Shown: positions 16,747 through 25,875, counted from the stretch's first letter. The stretch is DNA of 64,000 nt from Parashewanella curva (GCF_003675895.1 NZ_ML014763.1:23985-87984); one strand, 5' to 3'. Notes: generated by a model from the sequence alone, not told the origin. A program made the numbers and translations.

Positions 16747-19272
16747 TTAGAATGTTACTGATACTGGATCTGAACATAAGCTAGATTCAGTTTCACAAAC
16801 TTTGTATTCGTAAGTCCCAGCGGCACGGCGAATACGGTCGCGGTGACGTCCGTCGTTACGAGTGTTTTTCAGCATTTCACCGTTACGATAGATGTTGACG
16901 TTCTCTCCCATTGCATCGCTCCAACGTAGATCGATACTTGCGGTGCCTGAACGAGAAACTCGAGTACGACTGATGCTAGCATCAATGCTATGCTCGAATA
17001 CTTCAATTTCCATGCTCTTAGTAGCTTCTCTACCCGTTTCATCTGTAACAGTTAACATTACATTATAAAGACCTGGTTCAGCATAACTATGAACAGGGTT
17101 TTCCTCACTTGACGTATTGTCATCACCAAAGTTCCAACTGTAAGACGCTATGTCTTCATTCGCATCAGTACTCGCATTGGTGAAAGTAACGGTTAAGAAC
17201 TCAATATCGGCTGTGAAGTCCGCTACTGGCGCTGCTGGTGCTGCCTCGCCTGTAGCTGCGATAGTAAGTCCCCAACTATTTAGAGTACCAGTATCTAATC
17301 TTACATTGTCTGATACTTTAAGTGTCCAAGTGCCTTTAGCCATTTCTGTATTAAAGTCAGTAACGGTATAGCTTCTGTCTATATCATCAGCACTACCACC
17401 TGTTCTATCATGAAGTGTTACTTCAGTACCTTCTGCAGAAATGAGCTTAACTGAGAGATCGCCAATCCAAGTATGTGTAATATCGACGTGAGCGGTAACA
17501 CCAAATACTTGTAAATCATCAGCAATTTCGATGGTGCTTGCAATGCCTTCAGGATCATTATCAGGTATTGCTATTGGGTTTTCATTGGAGTAATCAAAAT
17601 CACGTAAACCAGCAGGTAGTATCTTTAATGATACCGCTTTGGATTTTTCAACATCATCACCCATACCTGTTACGGTTAATGAATAGTCTCCCCACTGTGT
17701 GTCTTCAGTGGTTGTCACATCTAGGGTAAATTCACCACCAGTACTTACTGTTGACGCTGATAAGCTAACGCCTTCAAGTGCAGGTGATACGGCTACGCTA
17801 AGCTCAACATCACCATTCCAACCCGCAACACTACCAACAGAGTAGGTGTAAGATGCACTTTGACCCGCATTAATGGTTTGCGAGCCAGGGGTTACATTCA
17901 GTTTAAAGCCTGGTTCAGGATCGGCTTCCGCCAATGCATTGGCAACATTCAAGCGTTTACCAGATGCAACTTTGTCTGTTAATGAATCTAATGAGTCACC
18001 TGAATCCATCAGAATTTGCTTCATTTCCACAGGGCTTAGATCTGGAGCGATAGACCAAACCAAGGCAGCTGCACCCGCAACATGTGGGGTCGCCATTGAA
18101 GTGCCTGAAAATACAGAGTAATTATTGTTAGGTGTCGTTGATAAAATAGCAGAGCCAGGAGCGGCTAAATCAACACTAGTAGCACCATAGCTTGATGAAC
18201 CAACACTAAATACAGAAAGAGCATCACGTCTATCTGTTGAGGCAACAGCTAATACACCATCGCTGTCGTAAGAGGCTGGATAGCTTGGAGTGGCATCATT
18301 ATCTGAACCACTATTACCTGCAGCTGCAACAAACAGAATGCCTGCTTCTATACCAGAATCAATAGCGTCTTTTAGTGTCTGGCTAAAACCACCGCCGCCC
18401 CATGAGTTGTTGGTTGCTTTAAGTTCAACACCACGGTTTGTTTTAAGATCCGTCATGTAATTAATACATTTGATGGCATCAGAAGTGCTACCACTTCCGC
18501 TAGCATTCAAAAATTGACAACCAACAATTTTAACATCCCAGTTCACCCCTACGACGCCAACACCGTCATTGCCCTTTGCACCAATGGTGCCAGAAACGTG
18601 AGTACCGTGACCGTTTGCATCCATAGGATCGCCACTGCCGTTGATAGCGTTAAAACCGTGGATATCGTCAACGACACCGTTATTGTCATCATCGATGCCA
18701 TTTCCTGCAATTTCACCCGGGTTCACCCACATGTTTGGACGTAAATCAGGGTGGTTATAATCAACACCGGTATCAATTACACCAATAACCACATCACTGC
18801 TACCTGTCGTAGTGTCCCAGGCTTCTAGTGCATCAATATCAGCATCTGCAGTACCGCTGTTTTGCCCTGTGTTGTGTAGACCCCAAAGGTCACCAAATCG
18901 AGGATCGTCAGGCGTAGCAATTGCTTTGACTATGTAATCAGGCTCTGCATACTCAACGGCTGGATTTAAGCTTAACTTTTTGATTGCAGCCATCACATCC
19001 ATGTCACCAGATAGTGAGAGTTGTGCAAGATTCCCACCCATAAGTTGAGCAAACTTGTCATCAATACCATCGGCATTTTTATCAGCCATTTTTGCATTGA
19101 TTAGTGATTGAACAGCCAGTCTTTCTTTTTTGGTTGTTCCTTCTTTAAATTTTATTAAAACTGAATTCTGTACATATTCATGCGTTGGTTGGAGCTTCGC
19201 TTCAGCTGTGTGTGCCGTAATAGAGAGCACACCAGCTACCGCCATAGCTAGAGGGGTTATTTTGTTAAACAT
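16747..19272 (-). CDS. Secreted subtilisin-like S8 protease with P-domain and PKD domain
   Basis: 841 residues. The signal peptide is cut near residue 25 and an I9-like propeptide spans about 30-115. The peptidase domain runs about 130-450 with Asp167 (VIGVIDTG), His222 (GHGTHVSG) and Ser392 (FSGTSMATPHVAG); the oxyanion Asn is in AAAGNSG. A flanking beta domain (455-555) precedes a P/proprotein-convertase domain (558-675, THTWIGDLSVKL), a PKD domain (682-760, YSWNFGDDNTSSEENP) and an FN3-like C-terminus. It is an extracellular endopeptidase; the accessory domains suggest binding to polymers or other proteins. It is divergent from csgBA with 420 bases between. Confidence 0.93.
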   Translation of the reverse strand: MFNKITPLAMAVAGVLSITAHTAEAKLQPTHEYVQNSVLIKFKEGTTKKERLAVQSLINAKMADKNADGIDDKFAQLMGGNLAQLSLSGDMDVMAAIKKLSLNPAVEYAEPDYIVKAIATPDDPRFGDLWGLHNTGQNSGTADADIDALEAWDTTTGSSDVVIGVIDTGVDYNHPDLRPNMWVNPGEIAGNGIDDDNNGVVDDIHGFNAINGSGDPMDANGHGTHVSGTIGAKGNDGVGVVGVNWDVKIVGCQFLNASGSGSTSDAIKCINYMTDLKTNRGVELKATNNSWGGGGFSQTLKDAIDSGIEAGILFVAAAGNSGSDNDATPSYPASYDSDGVLAVASTDRRDALSVFSVGSSSYGATSVDLAAPGSAILSTTPNNNYSVFSGTSMATPHVAGAAALVWSIAPDLSPVEMKQILMDSGDSLDSLTDKVASGKRLNVANALAEADPEPGFKLNVTPGSQTINAGQSASYTYSVGSVAGWNGDVELSVAVSPALEGVSLSASTVSTGGEFTLDVTTTEDTQWGDYSLTVTGMGDDVEKSKAVSLKILPAGLRDFDYSNENPIAIPDNDPEGIASTIEIADDLQVFGVTAHVDITHTWIGDLSVKLISAEGTEVTLHDRTGGSADDIDRSYTVTDFNTEMAKGTWTLKVSDNVRLDTGTLNSWGLTIAATGEAAPAAPVADFTADIEFLTVTFTNASTDANEDIASYSWNFGDDNTSSEENPVHSYAEPGLYNVMLTVTDETGREATKSMEIEVFEHSIDASISRTRVSRSGTASIDLRWSDAMGENVNIYRNGEMLKNTRNDGRHRDRIRRAAGTYEYKVCETESSLCSDPVSVTF

Positions 19273-19692
19273 TTCCCAGTTTCCTATAGTCCATTTAAGA
19301 ATTTATCAACTTCACAACTGAGCAACTGATTGATTAAGTAAGTTGATAATTTTTTATCATATTTATTTCAACAAAAGCAGAACCACTGAATTGCAACACT
19401 GATTTGCTTCAACATTGTTGTCATAGGCTGAGAGGGATTTGAAGAATTAGCACCATATTTAGTGCTTTTGTACTAGCGATTAAGGGGGAGAAACTGAAGG
19501 TTCAGTATCTTTTTTTGATTTTTATACTTTAAAAACAGATTGTTATATGGTGTTCGTGGTCATTTTAAAGTTTATCTCTTGTCGGAAAAAACAATACTTT
19601 TTTCTGATATTCATGTTGTTGTTCAGGCTGTAATGTTGCATAGGATTGTATTTGCAATATATGGATAACAGCCTAATCAAAGGGGTGCTGAA
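19273..19692. promoter_or_regulatory. Divergent promoter region, protease / csgBA
   Basis: No gene is seen in this AT-rich 420-base region. The best csgB promoter is TTGCAT (19636-19641), 16 bases, TATATG (19658 -19663), about 30 bases before the csgB start. A GGGGGAG run lies near 19485. I found no convincing CsgD site by eye. It probably controls both curli and the protease. Confidence 0.4.
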
Positions 19693-20133
19693 ATGATCGT
19701 TCAAAGCTTTAGGAGCTTATGTCTCATCGTCTTGATGTTACTCGCAATGAATTCGAAATCCGTTGCTGCTGACAATGAAGACGATATTAAAGCGGTAAAA
19801 TTGTCATTGACTCTACACAGTCTTTTAACCAGTGCAAATCGCGAAAATGTTATTTCATTGCTTCAACAAGGTACAAATAATAGTGCGACCTTAATACAAA
19901 ATGGAAGTTTTAACGGTATTGATCTCGCACAGTATGGTTCAAAGAATAGAGCCAACATCACTCAAGTCGGTAATAACAATGATGTCAGTTTGAACCAGCT
20001 TGGGAATGACAATGTAAGTGATTTTACTCAATTTGGTGACAATAACCTGATCCAGTTAGATCAGGTAGGCGGCACTGAATTGCTCATACTTCAAGCCTCG
20101 GATAATGCAGTTCTTAGGATTACACAACAATAG
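19693..20133 (+). CDS. csgB: Minor curlin, CsgB-like nucleator
   Basis: 146 residues with a signal peptide (cut near AVAA/D26). From residue 54 there are about four curlin repeats of the form G-x-N-x-hyd-x-hyd-x-Q-x-G-x-x-N: QQGTNNSATLIQNGS, AQYGSKNRANITQVG, NQLGNDNVSDFTQFG, and a last one ending ITQQ. In E. coli CsgB is held at the outer membrane and seeds CsgA polymerisation. AGGGG lies 8 bases before the ATG. It overlaps no other gene and is 14 bases upstream of the large curlin gene, so the two are cotranscribed. The gene is of normal CsgB length. Confidence 0.88.
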   Translation: MIVQSFRSLCLIVLMLLAMNSKSVAADNEDDIKAVKLSLTLHSLLTSANRENVISLLQQGTNNSATLIQNGSFNGIDLAQYGSKNRANITQVGNNNDVSLNQLGNDNVSDFTQFGDNNLIQLDQVGGTELLILQASDNAVLRITQQ

Positions 20134-20147
20134 TTAGGGAGAGACAC

Positions 20148-21677
20148 ATGTTCTTGCGCTCAAAAAAAACACTTATTGCTTTAGCTGTCACATCATTGAT
20201 TAGTGTGCCAGCTTTTGCCGATTCAAGTGAAATCAAAATTACTCAGGTTAATGACACTGTTGCAGATGCAGTTGGTCAGACTGCTAAATCGTTGCAGACT
20301 GGTAACAACCATAAAAGCACGATTACTCAAAGAGGTGACGATCAACAAGCAACCGTTATTCAAGTTGGTGCTGATAGTATCTCAGATGCTGTTTCTGAAG
20401 GAACCGTTAACGTGTTAACTCTTAATCAAAGTGGCGCAGAACACAAAAGTGATATCGTTGTTTCTGGTGATGAAAATACGGCAACAGTAGATCAAGTGTT
20501 CGGAATTAATGACTCAAATATTGATATAACAGGTAATATAAATAACGTTACAGTTGATCAATTCGGTATTAGAAACAGGAACGTTACTGAGCTTGTCGGT
20601 GATGAAAATACTGCAGAGGTTAAGCAATTTGGTACAGATAACTTTGCAACTTTCCGAGTTGAAGGTGAGTTAAATGATGGTAATATCAACCAGAGAGGTA
20701 TTGATAACGTTGGTGGCTTTGTTTCTCTCGATATCACGCCAAATGTTGGTAATGATAATGATCTTATTGTAACTCAAGATGGTAATAATAACCTTGGTGC
20801 AGTCAAAGGTGTTGCAGGCGATAGTAATGATTTCATCATTGAGCAAACAGGCAATGATAACAAGGGCTTTGTTTATGGTTTGATTGGTAATGAAAACGAG
20901 TTTGAAATTACCCAAGAAGGCGATGGTAACAAAGCCTTTATTGATCTCGCTAGAGGTGATCAAAATGATGTTGAAATCGACCAAGAAGGCAATGGTAACT
21001 TGATTGGTGACAATTTCGATGGTGGAGAACATATTGCCAAGTTAGAAGGAACTGACAACACCATAGATTTAGAACAAGAAGGTGATGCTAACCGGTTAAA
21101 CCTCATTGTTATTGGTGATGAAAACGACCTAGATTTAGATCAAGAAGGTGATAATAACTATGCCTTTATGCGTGCTGAAGGTAATGACAATGACCTTTAT
21201 GTTGGCTCTGACGGTAATGACAATGACGCGAGAGCTGCGATCTTCGGTGATGATAACGATGTTGAAATTCGTCAAACGGGTGATGATTCAAGCGACAATA
21301 TAGCATGGACAGTGGTTCGTGGTAACGATAACGAAGTTGATACTGAACAAGCTGGCCTTGAGAATGAAGCTATCGTGACAGCAGAAGGTGAAGGAAATGA
21401 CATCCAAGCGATGCAAGATGGTGAATTAAACCTGCTTGATTTACTCGTTGCTGGTAACAATAATGAAATCTCACTTGAGCAAGATGGTGATTCAAATGAC
21501 ATCGTGGGCCATGATCCGCATGGTGATGCATTTAAAGTAGAAGGTAATGATAACAATATTACTATCGTACAGTCTGGTGAAGAAAATACTGTTGAAGGTT
21601 ACAGCATTGGTAATGGTAACACTATTGAAGTGACTCAAACTGGTAGCTTAAATACAGCGATTGTAGGTCAAAACTAA
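20148..21677 (+). CDS. csgA: Giant acidic major curlin, CsgA-like
   Basis: 509 residues, over three times E. coli CsgA (about 150). A signal peptide (1-24) is followed by about 17-20 units of 22-30 residues that start G-D/N-x-N and carry Q-x-G-x-x-N, for example GNENEFEITQEGDGNKAFI. Units are strongly acidic, with D and E at positions that are usually neutral in enteric CsgA. Three units carry longer inserts, such as DNFDGGEHIAKLE. The protein should form beta-solenoid amyloid secreted through CsgG. It follows csgB by 14 bases and ends in a strong terminator. It is certainly curlin family; whether it is the main fibre subunit is inferred. Confidence 0.88.
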   Translation: MFLRSKKTLIALAVTSLISVPAFADSSEIKITQVNDTVADAVGQTAKSLQTGNNHKSTITQRGDDQQATVIQVGADSISDAVSEGTVNVLTLNQSGAEHKSDIVVSGDENTATVDQVFGINDSNIDITGNINNVTVDQFGIRNRNVTELVGDENTAEVKQFGTDNFATFRVEGELNDGNINQRGIDNVGGFVSLDITPNVGNDNDLIVTQDGNNNLGAVKGVAGDSNDFIIEQTGNDNKGFVYGLIGNENEFEITQEGDGNKAFIDLARGDQNDVEIDQEGNGNLIGDNFDGGEHIAKLEGTDNTIDLEQEGDANRLNLIVIGDENDLDLDQEGDNNYAFMRAEGNDNDLYVGSDGNDNDARAAIFGDDNDVEIRQTGDDSSDNIAWTVVRGNDNEVDTEQAGLENEAIVTAEGEGNDIQAMQDGELNLLDLLVAGNNNEISLEQDGDSNDIVGHDPHGDAFKVEGNDNNITIVQSGEENTVEGYSIGNGNTIEVTQTGSLNTAIVGQN

Positions 21678-21698
21678 TTAAACCTATAACGTGCAGAT

Positions 21699-21722
21699 GG
21701 GAGGCAATCGCCTCCCTTTTTT
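21699..21722 (+). terminator. Intrinsic terminator after csgBA
   Basis: GGGAGGC pairs with GCCTCCC around AATC and is followed by six T residues. Confidence 0.9.
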
Positions 21723-22064
21723 GTTGGTTAACAAATGGGTATACCATTAACTTTTCTTTGATAGTGTTTAGAAAGGTTTTAACTTTGCAACGACATTGTT
21801 TCAATTCCTCTAAAGCTATGAGGCGTTATTTCTTCTAATACATTACATAGAAGTGAAAGGTGTAAGAAGTGAGCTTGAAAGGTGTGAAGATCCCCTAACA
21901 TTATAATTTCACGCCCAAATGGCGAGTTACTTTCAGCAGCGTGGTTCTTTTAGAGGGAATTTCTGAGTGAGAAAAAAGAGCTGCCTTTTCATAGGTACAA
22001 CTTTCTGCTTTGGGGTAGGCAACTCTCATTTGGTTTTAATGTCTATAGAATAAAATCAAGCGGC
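21723..22064. other. Intergenic region between csgA and csgD, no gene seen
   Basis: 342 AT-rich bases between convergent transcription units. I see no open frame, repeat or RNA gene with support. No clear T-rich hairpin for csgD is visible. Confidence 0.5.
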
Positions 22065-22730
22065 TTAAGCCAATTTTGCATGATGGTGATTAGACCAGCG
22101 TAATAACTCCACTCGATTTCGAGATTGCGTTTTTCGAAAAATGGAAGAAATATGAGTTTTTACCGTATGCTCACTAATACACAATCGATTAGCGATCTCT
22201 TTGTTCCTAGCTCCACTGGATACTAATTGAATGATGGTTTTCTCTCTTAGCGTTAACATGCGCCAAACAGAGAGTCTGTTTTCATTGCTAATATGTGAAC
22301 CGGCAGGCTCATTACTATGAACGAGTTCAGATATAACTTTACTGAGTGTCGTTCGATCATACCAAAGTTCTCCCTCAAGCATTTTTTTGAGGCCTGTAAG
22401 TAGTAAATCCATGCTGAGGTTATTGTATAAAACGCCTTGAACGCCAAGTAAAATACAAGCGTTTTCGTCAATGCTTTTTGGTTGTACTTGAAATAAAGCA
22501 ACAGGCATCTCTGCCACAAGCTTTGTGAGTTGCAGCGGTAAACCTTTTGCATCTAAAGATAGCCCCGTTTGTGGGAGCAAACAGAGGTAACGTCCTTCAC
22601 TATTGCAGCTAAGTGCTTCCTCTATGCTGGAAACAACCTGAGTTGATATACCGATAGACTCTGCCAATACTGCTAAATGGCAAGGTGAGCTGAGCTCATG
22701 AATAAACAGTAAATCCTTTACTTTTTGCAT
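22065..22730 (-). CDS. csgD: LuxR-family curli regulator, CsgD-like
   Basis: 221 residues. The N-terminal 130 residues form a receiver-like domain that lacks the usual phosphoacceptor pattern, as in CsgD. The C-terminal HTH is typical LuxR/FixJ: LTLREKTIIQLVSSGARNK, then EIANRLCISEHTVKTHISSIF near residues 165-205. CsgD activates csgBA in enterics. The gene lies downstream of csgG on the same strand, 178 bases away, rather than before csgE as in E. coli. With csgBA and csgEFG adjacent the assignment is strong, though its targets here are not shown. Confidence 0.85.
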   Translation of the reverse strand: MQKVKDLLFIHELSSPCHLAVLAESIGISTQVVSSIEEALSCNSEGRYLCLLPQTGLSLDAKGLPLQLTKLVAEMPVALFQVQPKSIDENACILLGVQGVLYNNLSMDLLLTGLKKMLEGELWYDRTTLSKVISELVHSNEPAGSHISNENRLSVWRMLTLREKTIIQLVSSGARNKEIANRLCISEHTVKTHISSIFRKTQSRNRVELLRWSNHHHAKLA

Positions 22731-22908
22731 TAAAGCTTCTCCCTAAATTTTATCTTGTAGCGAATATTGTTTTAATAACTCTGTGACCCGTTGTACAAGA
22801 CGTGCTTTATTAGCTTTTATGTTTAGATCCAATTGCGCCTAATTAATTTATCAATCTGTTAACAATAACGAAAGCAAATTCTGGTTGAATTTTGTTCGTT
22901 GTTATAAG

Positions 22909-23691
22909 TTATCCTTTGATAGTTGGCTGAGCTGTCCATAGTTTATTCTTTTTACCTTGTTCAATTAACTCAAAGACTGCAAGCTCAATAGCCTGTTTAA
23001 CACAGTATTGAACAGGTTCATTGGTACTGTAACCAAACTCAGCCTCTGCCAAACGATTTAAACTAGTAAATCGATTTAGACCTGCGCGAACTTGTTGAGA
23101 GTATATTTTCTTAGTCGTATTAACTGACAATAAAACTTTGCCGCTATGAACGTCTATCGCACGTAAATAAACGGTTACTTGATCTTCTCTGTATAAATCT
23201 GATGCAGTGATACCAAAATACCCTGCGCCTTTACCGCCAGTTGTAGTATTGGTTTCATAGCCAATGATCCCTCCTTCAAGTAATAGCCGGGCATTGGTTA
23301 GGCTTGGCAGGTCGCTGTTTTTCTTATCAATCTTAATTTGATTCTTTTGTAATATTTTTCGCTCGGTCAATAAGTTCTGTAAGCCTTCTCGTTCAACTGG
23401 TGTAAACCACTCACTATCCAGAAGGGTTTGCACTAACATTGGAGTAGCCCCTTGCGTCACAGCGGTAGAAAAAGTACTGGTTTTTTGTTGGGGTTTATAT
23501 TGCCCAGTTTGGTCTCTGAATGAATAAACAGCAACAGGTATTCGAAATTTAGGCTTTGGGTTTTGTTGCATTTGAACTAATAATTCACTAGGAGCATTGA
23601 TTTTTGCTGGGGTAATATTTAATGCAGGATGAGTTAATAGACCACAGCCACTCATTAATAAACTGCTTGCAAGTAAAAGCGTTTTTTTCAT
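22909..23691 (-). CDS. csgG: Curli secretion channel lipoprotein CsgG
   Basis: 260 residues with a lipobox (MSGCGL, Cys16). The sequence covers the whole CsgG domain: KFRIPVAVYSFRDQTGQYK near residue 50, FSTAVTQGATPMLVQTLLDS near 79, WFTPVEREGLQNLLTERKI near 99, and the C-terminal VQYCVKQAIELAVFELI. CsgG forms the nine-fold outer-membrane pore that exports curlins. It is the last gene of csgEFG, starting 9 bases after csgF. The length matches the family. Confidence 0.95.
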   Translation of the reverse strand: MKKTLLLASSLLMSGCGLLTHPALNITPAKINAPSELLVQMQQNPKPKFRIPVAVYSFRDQTGQYKPQQKTSTFSTAVTQGATPMLVQTLLDSEWFTPVEREGLQNLLTERKILQKNQIKIDKKNSDLPSLTNARLLLEGGIIGYETNTTTGGKGAGYFGITASDLYREDQVTVYLRAIDVHSGKVLLSVNTTKKIYSQQVRAGLNRFTSLNRLAEAEFGYSTNEPVQYCVKQAIELAVFELIEQGKKNKLWTAQPTIKG

Positions 23692-23700
23692 GATAGGCTC

Positions 23701-24093
23701 CTAGTAACCAGGATTGATCATGTCAATGACAGTGGTTTCACCAGTTAGCTCGTTCAAGATTGTGACTTGAAATCGGCCACCGCCCAGATCTGCTACAGTG
23801 ATGGTATAGTCACCCGCATCGAATGTGCCCTCTTTTAGCTCTTTATTAGCAAAATCACGAGTGATTTTGCTCATTATGTTTCTTTCTAAGGACTGTTTAA
23901 AACGAGTAACAAAGTCTCTGGCATCGTTTTCAGAGTGGTTATTTTGTGCTTTCGCTTTTGTGAAAAAGTAAGAGCCATTGAGTGGGTTTCCACCAAAGGT
24001 TGGGTTGATGGGCTCATACACCAACTCAGAGGCACTGAGGCCAGGAGTGGTGATAAGCGCAATGATGGCTGCCGTTGTTTTTATTTTATTCAT
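23701..24093 (-). CDS. csgF: Curli assembly factor CsgF
   Basis: 130 residues with a signal peptide. The mature start (SELVYEPINPTFGGNPLNGS) is the conserved CsgF segment that inserts in the CsgG pore; N-P-x-FGG-NP-NG is the key motif. The rest is the helix and beta sheet of the family, ending TVIDMINPGY. CsgF links the CsgG pore to CsgB at the cell surface. It lies between csgE (15 bases) and csgG (9 bases) in one operon. Confidence 0.95.
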   Translation of the reverse strand: MNKIKTTAAIIALITTPGLSASELVYEPINPTFGGNPLNGSYFFTKAKAQNNHSENDARDFVTRFKQSLERNIMSKITRDFANKELKEGTFDAGDYTITVADLGGGRFQVTILNELTGETTVIDMINPGY

Positions 24094-24108
24094 GATAGTC
24101 CCTTAACA

Positions 24109-24513
24109 TTAATATCCATCTATTTGATCGTCAAAATCGTTGTTATATTGTTGAGCCTGAAGGTATGCCAAATAGTCAATGGTCACTAGCATGGCTTGTT
24201 CTGCCCTTTTTTCCACGGCTAGCATGCGTCGCCCAAAATGGGTTTGGTATATTTTTTTATCATTGAGTTTCACCACAAGAAGTGTTCCGGCTTGAGGGAA
24301 AACCGTTTCGCTAATAGTGACGTTGTGGCCCTGTGTGTAGGGTAATTCACGCCAGTATCCTGAATAATAGAAAGTAAAATCCTTTCCAAAACGAGTGAGA
24401 GTTCTATCAATTACCAGCCCACTGAGTTCTATCTCGTTGGCAGCGGTGTTTTGAGTAGAAAAAAGGACTATTGAAATTAAAAGTAGCGTGATTTTTTTTA
24501 ATTTATAAATCAT
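24109..24513 (-). CDS. csgE: Curli specificity factor CsgE
   Basis: 134 residues with a signal peptide (cut after NTAA). The conserved core is GLVIDRTLTRFGKDFTFYYS, followed by FPQAGTLLVVKLNDKKIYQT and a C-terminal helix (EKRAEQAMLVTIDYLAYL). CsgE caps the periplasmic side of CsgG and brings curlins to it. It is the first gene of csgEFG. The operon promoter should lie in 24514-24693; I could not fix it. Confidence 0.92.
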   Translation of the reverse strand: MIYKLKKITLLLISIVLFSTQNTAANEIELSGLVIDRTLTRFGKDFTFYYSGYWRELPYTQGHNVTISETVFPQAGTLLVVKLNDKKIYQTHFGRRMLAVEKRAEQAMLVTIDYLAYLQAQQYNNDFDDQIDGY

Positions 24514-24693
24514 GACTTTTGTTGCATATAAACCCCAACGAAAGTCTAAGCTATCAGTTTATTTTATAAACCACACTCACAATGTTAATGGTTTGTGAAA
24601 TATAGCACTAAAGTACTAGTACTTTTGCTCTATTTCAAAACTGAACGCACTAATTAAATAAGATATATTTGGGAATAGTGGCGGCAATTACTG

Positions 24694-25512
24694 CTATTTT
24701 TTATCGTTAATTTGTTGGCTTAACTTTTTAACTTCGTTTAATAACAGCTGTTGGTTTTGTTCCATCTGCTTTTGATTGGCTTCCATTCGAGCAAGAGCCT
24801 GTTGGAGTTCAAATTTGATTTGTTCTCTGTGTTCTCGTTGGGTTTCTTTTATTTCATCTTCATCTGGTGCGACAAAGACTGAAGCCATATAGCCAGAAAC
24901 CACACCAAAGAAACTGACACCAGAGATGATCACTAAGCCACCGATAATGTGGCCGACGGTAGTAACCGGGTAATAATCACCATAACCTACAGTCGAAATC
25001 GTTACTAAGGCCCACCATATTGCTTGTTCAGCCGTATGAATGTTGGCGCTGTCAACACCGCTTTCTACGATCAATATCAAAACAGATGATAAAGACAAAA
25101 TGGCAACAATGGCGACTAATAAGCTGGCAAACGTTGCTTCTTTCTTTTGTTTGAGCAACGGAAGTAGTAATGAACGACTGGTTCGGATCAAGCGTAAGAC
25201 TCGTAATACCTGAAAAATGCGGGCTGCTCTGAGTGGTTCAATAGCAGGAATACTGGCGACAAAATCAATCCAATGATGTTTCAAGTATTGGAGCTTATGT
25301 TTAGAGCGAAATAAGCAGTAAAAAAAATGCCCGAGAAATACTAAACAAATAGATGTATCGATAAAAAATAATAACTTATGAGTCTGATCAGATAAATCAC
25401 CAAAAGCTAGAAATAGCATGATAGTAACGGCGATCAATGAAAGTATCATCATTGCTAGCTCAAAAGGTTTTGGGCCGTCTAATTGGTCAAATAACCGTCT
25501 ACGCTGAGTCAT
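24694..25512 (-). CDS. Voltage-gated-type potassium channel
   Basis: 272 residues with six transmembrane segments. S4 carries regularly spaced Arg residues (RIFQVLRVLRLIRTSR, near residues 97-113). The pore loop has the K+ selectivity filter TVGYGD (about 181-186). The C-terminus after S6 (residues 212-272) is an acidic then coiled-coil region, likely for tetramer contact. It should pass K+ across the inner membrane. It is the last of three genes with 20-21 bases between each (DUF2491, RHH-like, channel), next to a PspA cluster, which suggests membrane-stress response rather than housekeeping. Confidence 0.88.
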   Translation of the reverse strand: MTQRRRLFDQLDGPKPFELAMMILSLIAVTIMLFLAFGDLSDQTHKLLFFIDTSICLVFLGHFFYCLFRSKHKLQYLKHHWIDFVASIPAIEPLRAARIFQVLRVLRLIRTSRSLLLPLLKQKKEATFASLLVAIVAILSLSSVLILIVESGVDSANIHTAEQAIWWALVTISTVGYGDYYPVTTVGHIIGGLVIISGVSFFGVVSGYMASVFVAPDEDEIKETQREHREQIKFELQQALARMEANQKQMEQNQQLLLNEVKKLSQQINDKK

Positions 25513-25533
25513 GCTTCGTCCTTGGTGAAAAGG

Positions 25534-25875
25534 TTATCTGTCGATCAATTCGTCTGTTACGTAATTGACGAGATCATCTAATACTCGTTTTTTTATTTCG
25601 AGTTGTTCTTCAGAGTCGAGACCATACTTCTCTGCGAGAATTTGATAGTCATCTAAGCTCAAAGAAACAGTAAGACGAGGACGTTTTGGGCGCTTGGATA
25701 CTTCTAAACCTAAAATTGTGCGAATTTGATCAGAGGGGCTTACGCCTGAATCAAGTGCAGCTTTTCGTATTGAGTATTGAAATTTTTCATCCAAATCAAA
25801 AGCAACCTGAGTGGCTTTCGCCGCTTTTTGACTCTGTTGCCATTTTTCTGGTAATTTGCTTTTAGTGTTACTCAA
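25534..25875 (-). CDS. Small RHH-like protein in the PspA-associated operon
   Basis: 113 residues from TTG at 25875, chosen because AAGGAG lies 10 bases upstream; a longer frame from TTG at 25926 has no good site. Two segments look like ribbon-helix-helix units: AFDLDEKFQYSIRKAALDSGVS and, nearer the end, RLTVSLSLDDYQILAEKYGLD. Both show a beta strand then two helices. RHH proteins are usually dimeric DNA-binding regulators. If so, it may bind the palindromes upstream of this cluster, which is a hypothesis. It lies between the DUF2491 and channel genes, tightly spaced with both. I do not recognise a named family. Confidence 0.7.
   Translation of the reverse strand: MSNTKSKLPEKWQQSQKAAKATQVAFDLDEKFQYSIRKAALDSGVSPSDQIRTILGLEVSKRPKRPRLTVSLSLDDYQILAEKYGLDSEEQLEIKKRVLDDLVNYVTDELIDR

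Noticed and set aside
19273..19692. CsgD-type binding site
   Set aside because: AAAAGCAGAACCAC near 19373 has too many differences from the enteric consensus to claim.
20670..21032. 120-codon minus-strand frame inside csgA
   Set aside because: It is the antisense of the repeated csgA codons; the low-complexity product (Ile/Thr/Asn-rich) and lack of a ribosome site mark it as a shadow.
20148..21677. The DNA repeats of csgA as a CRISPR-like or VNTR array
   Set aside because: The repeats are in frame, vary at the DNA level and encode curlin units; no fixed direct repeat or spacer length exists.
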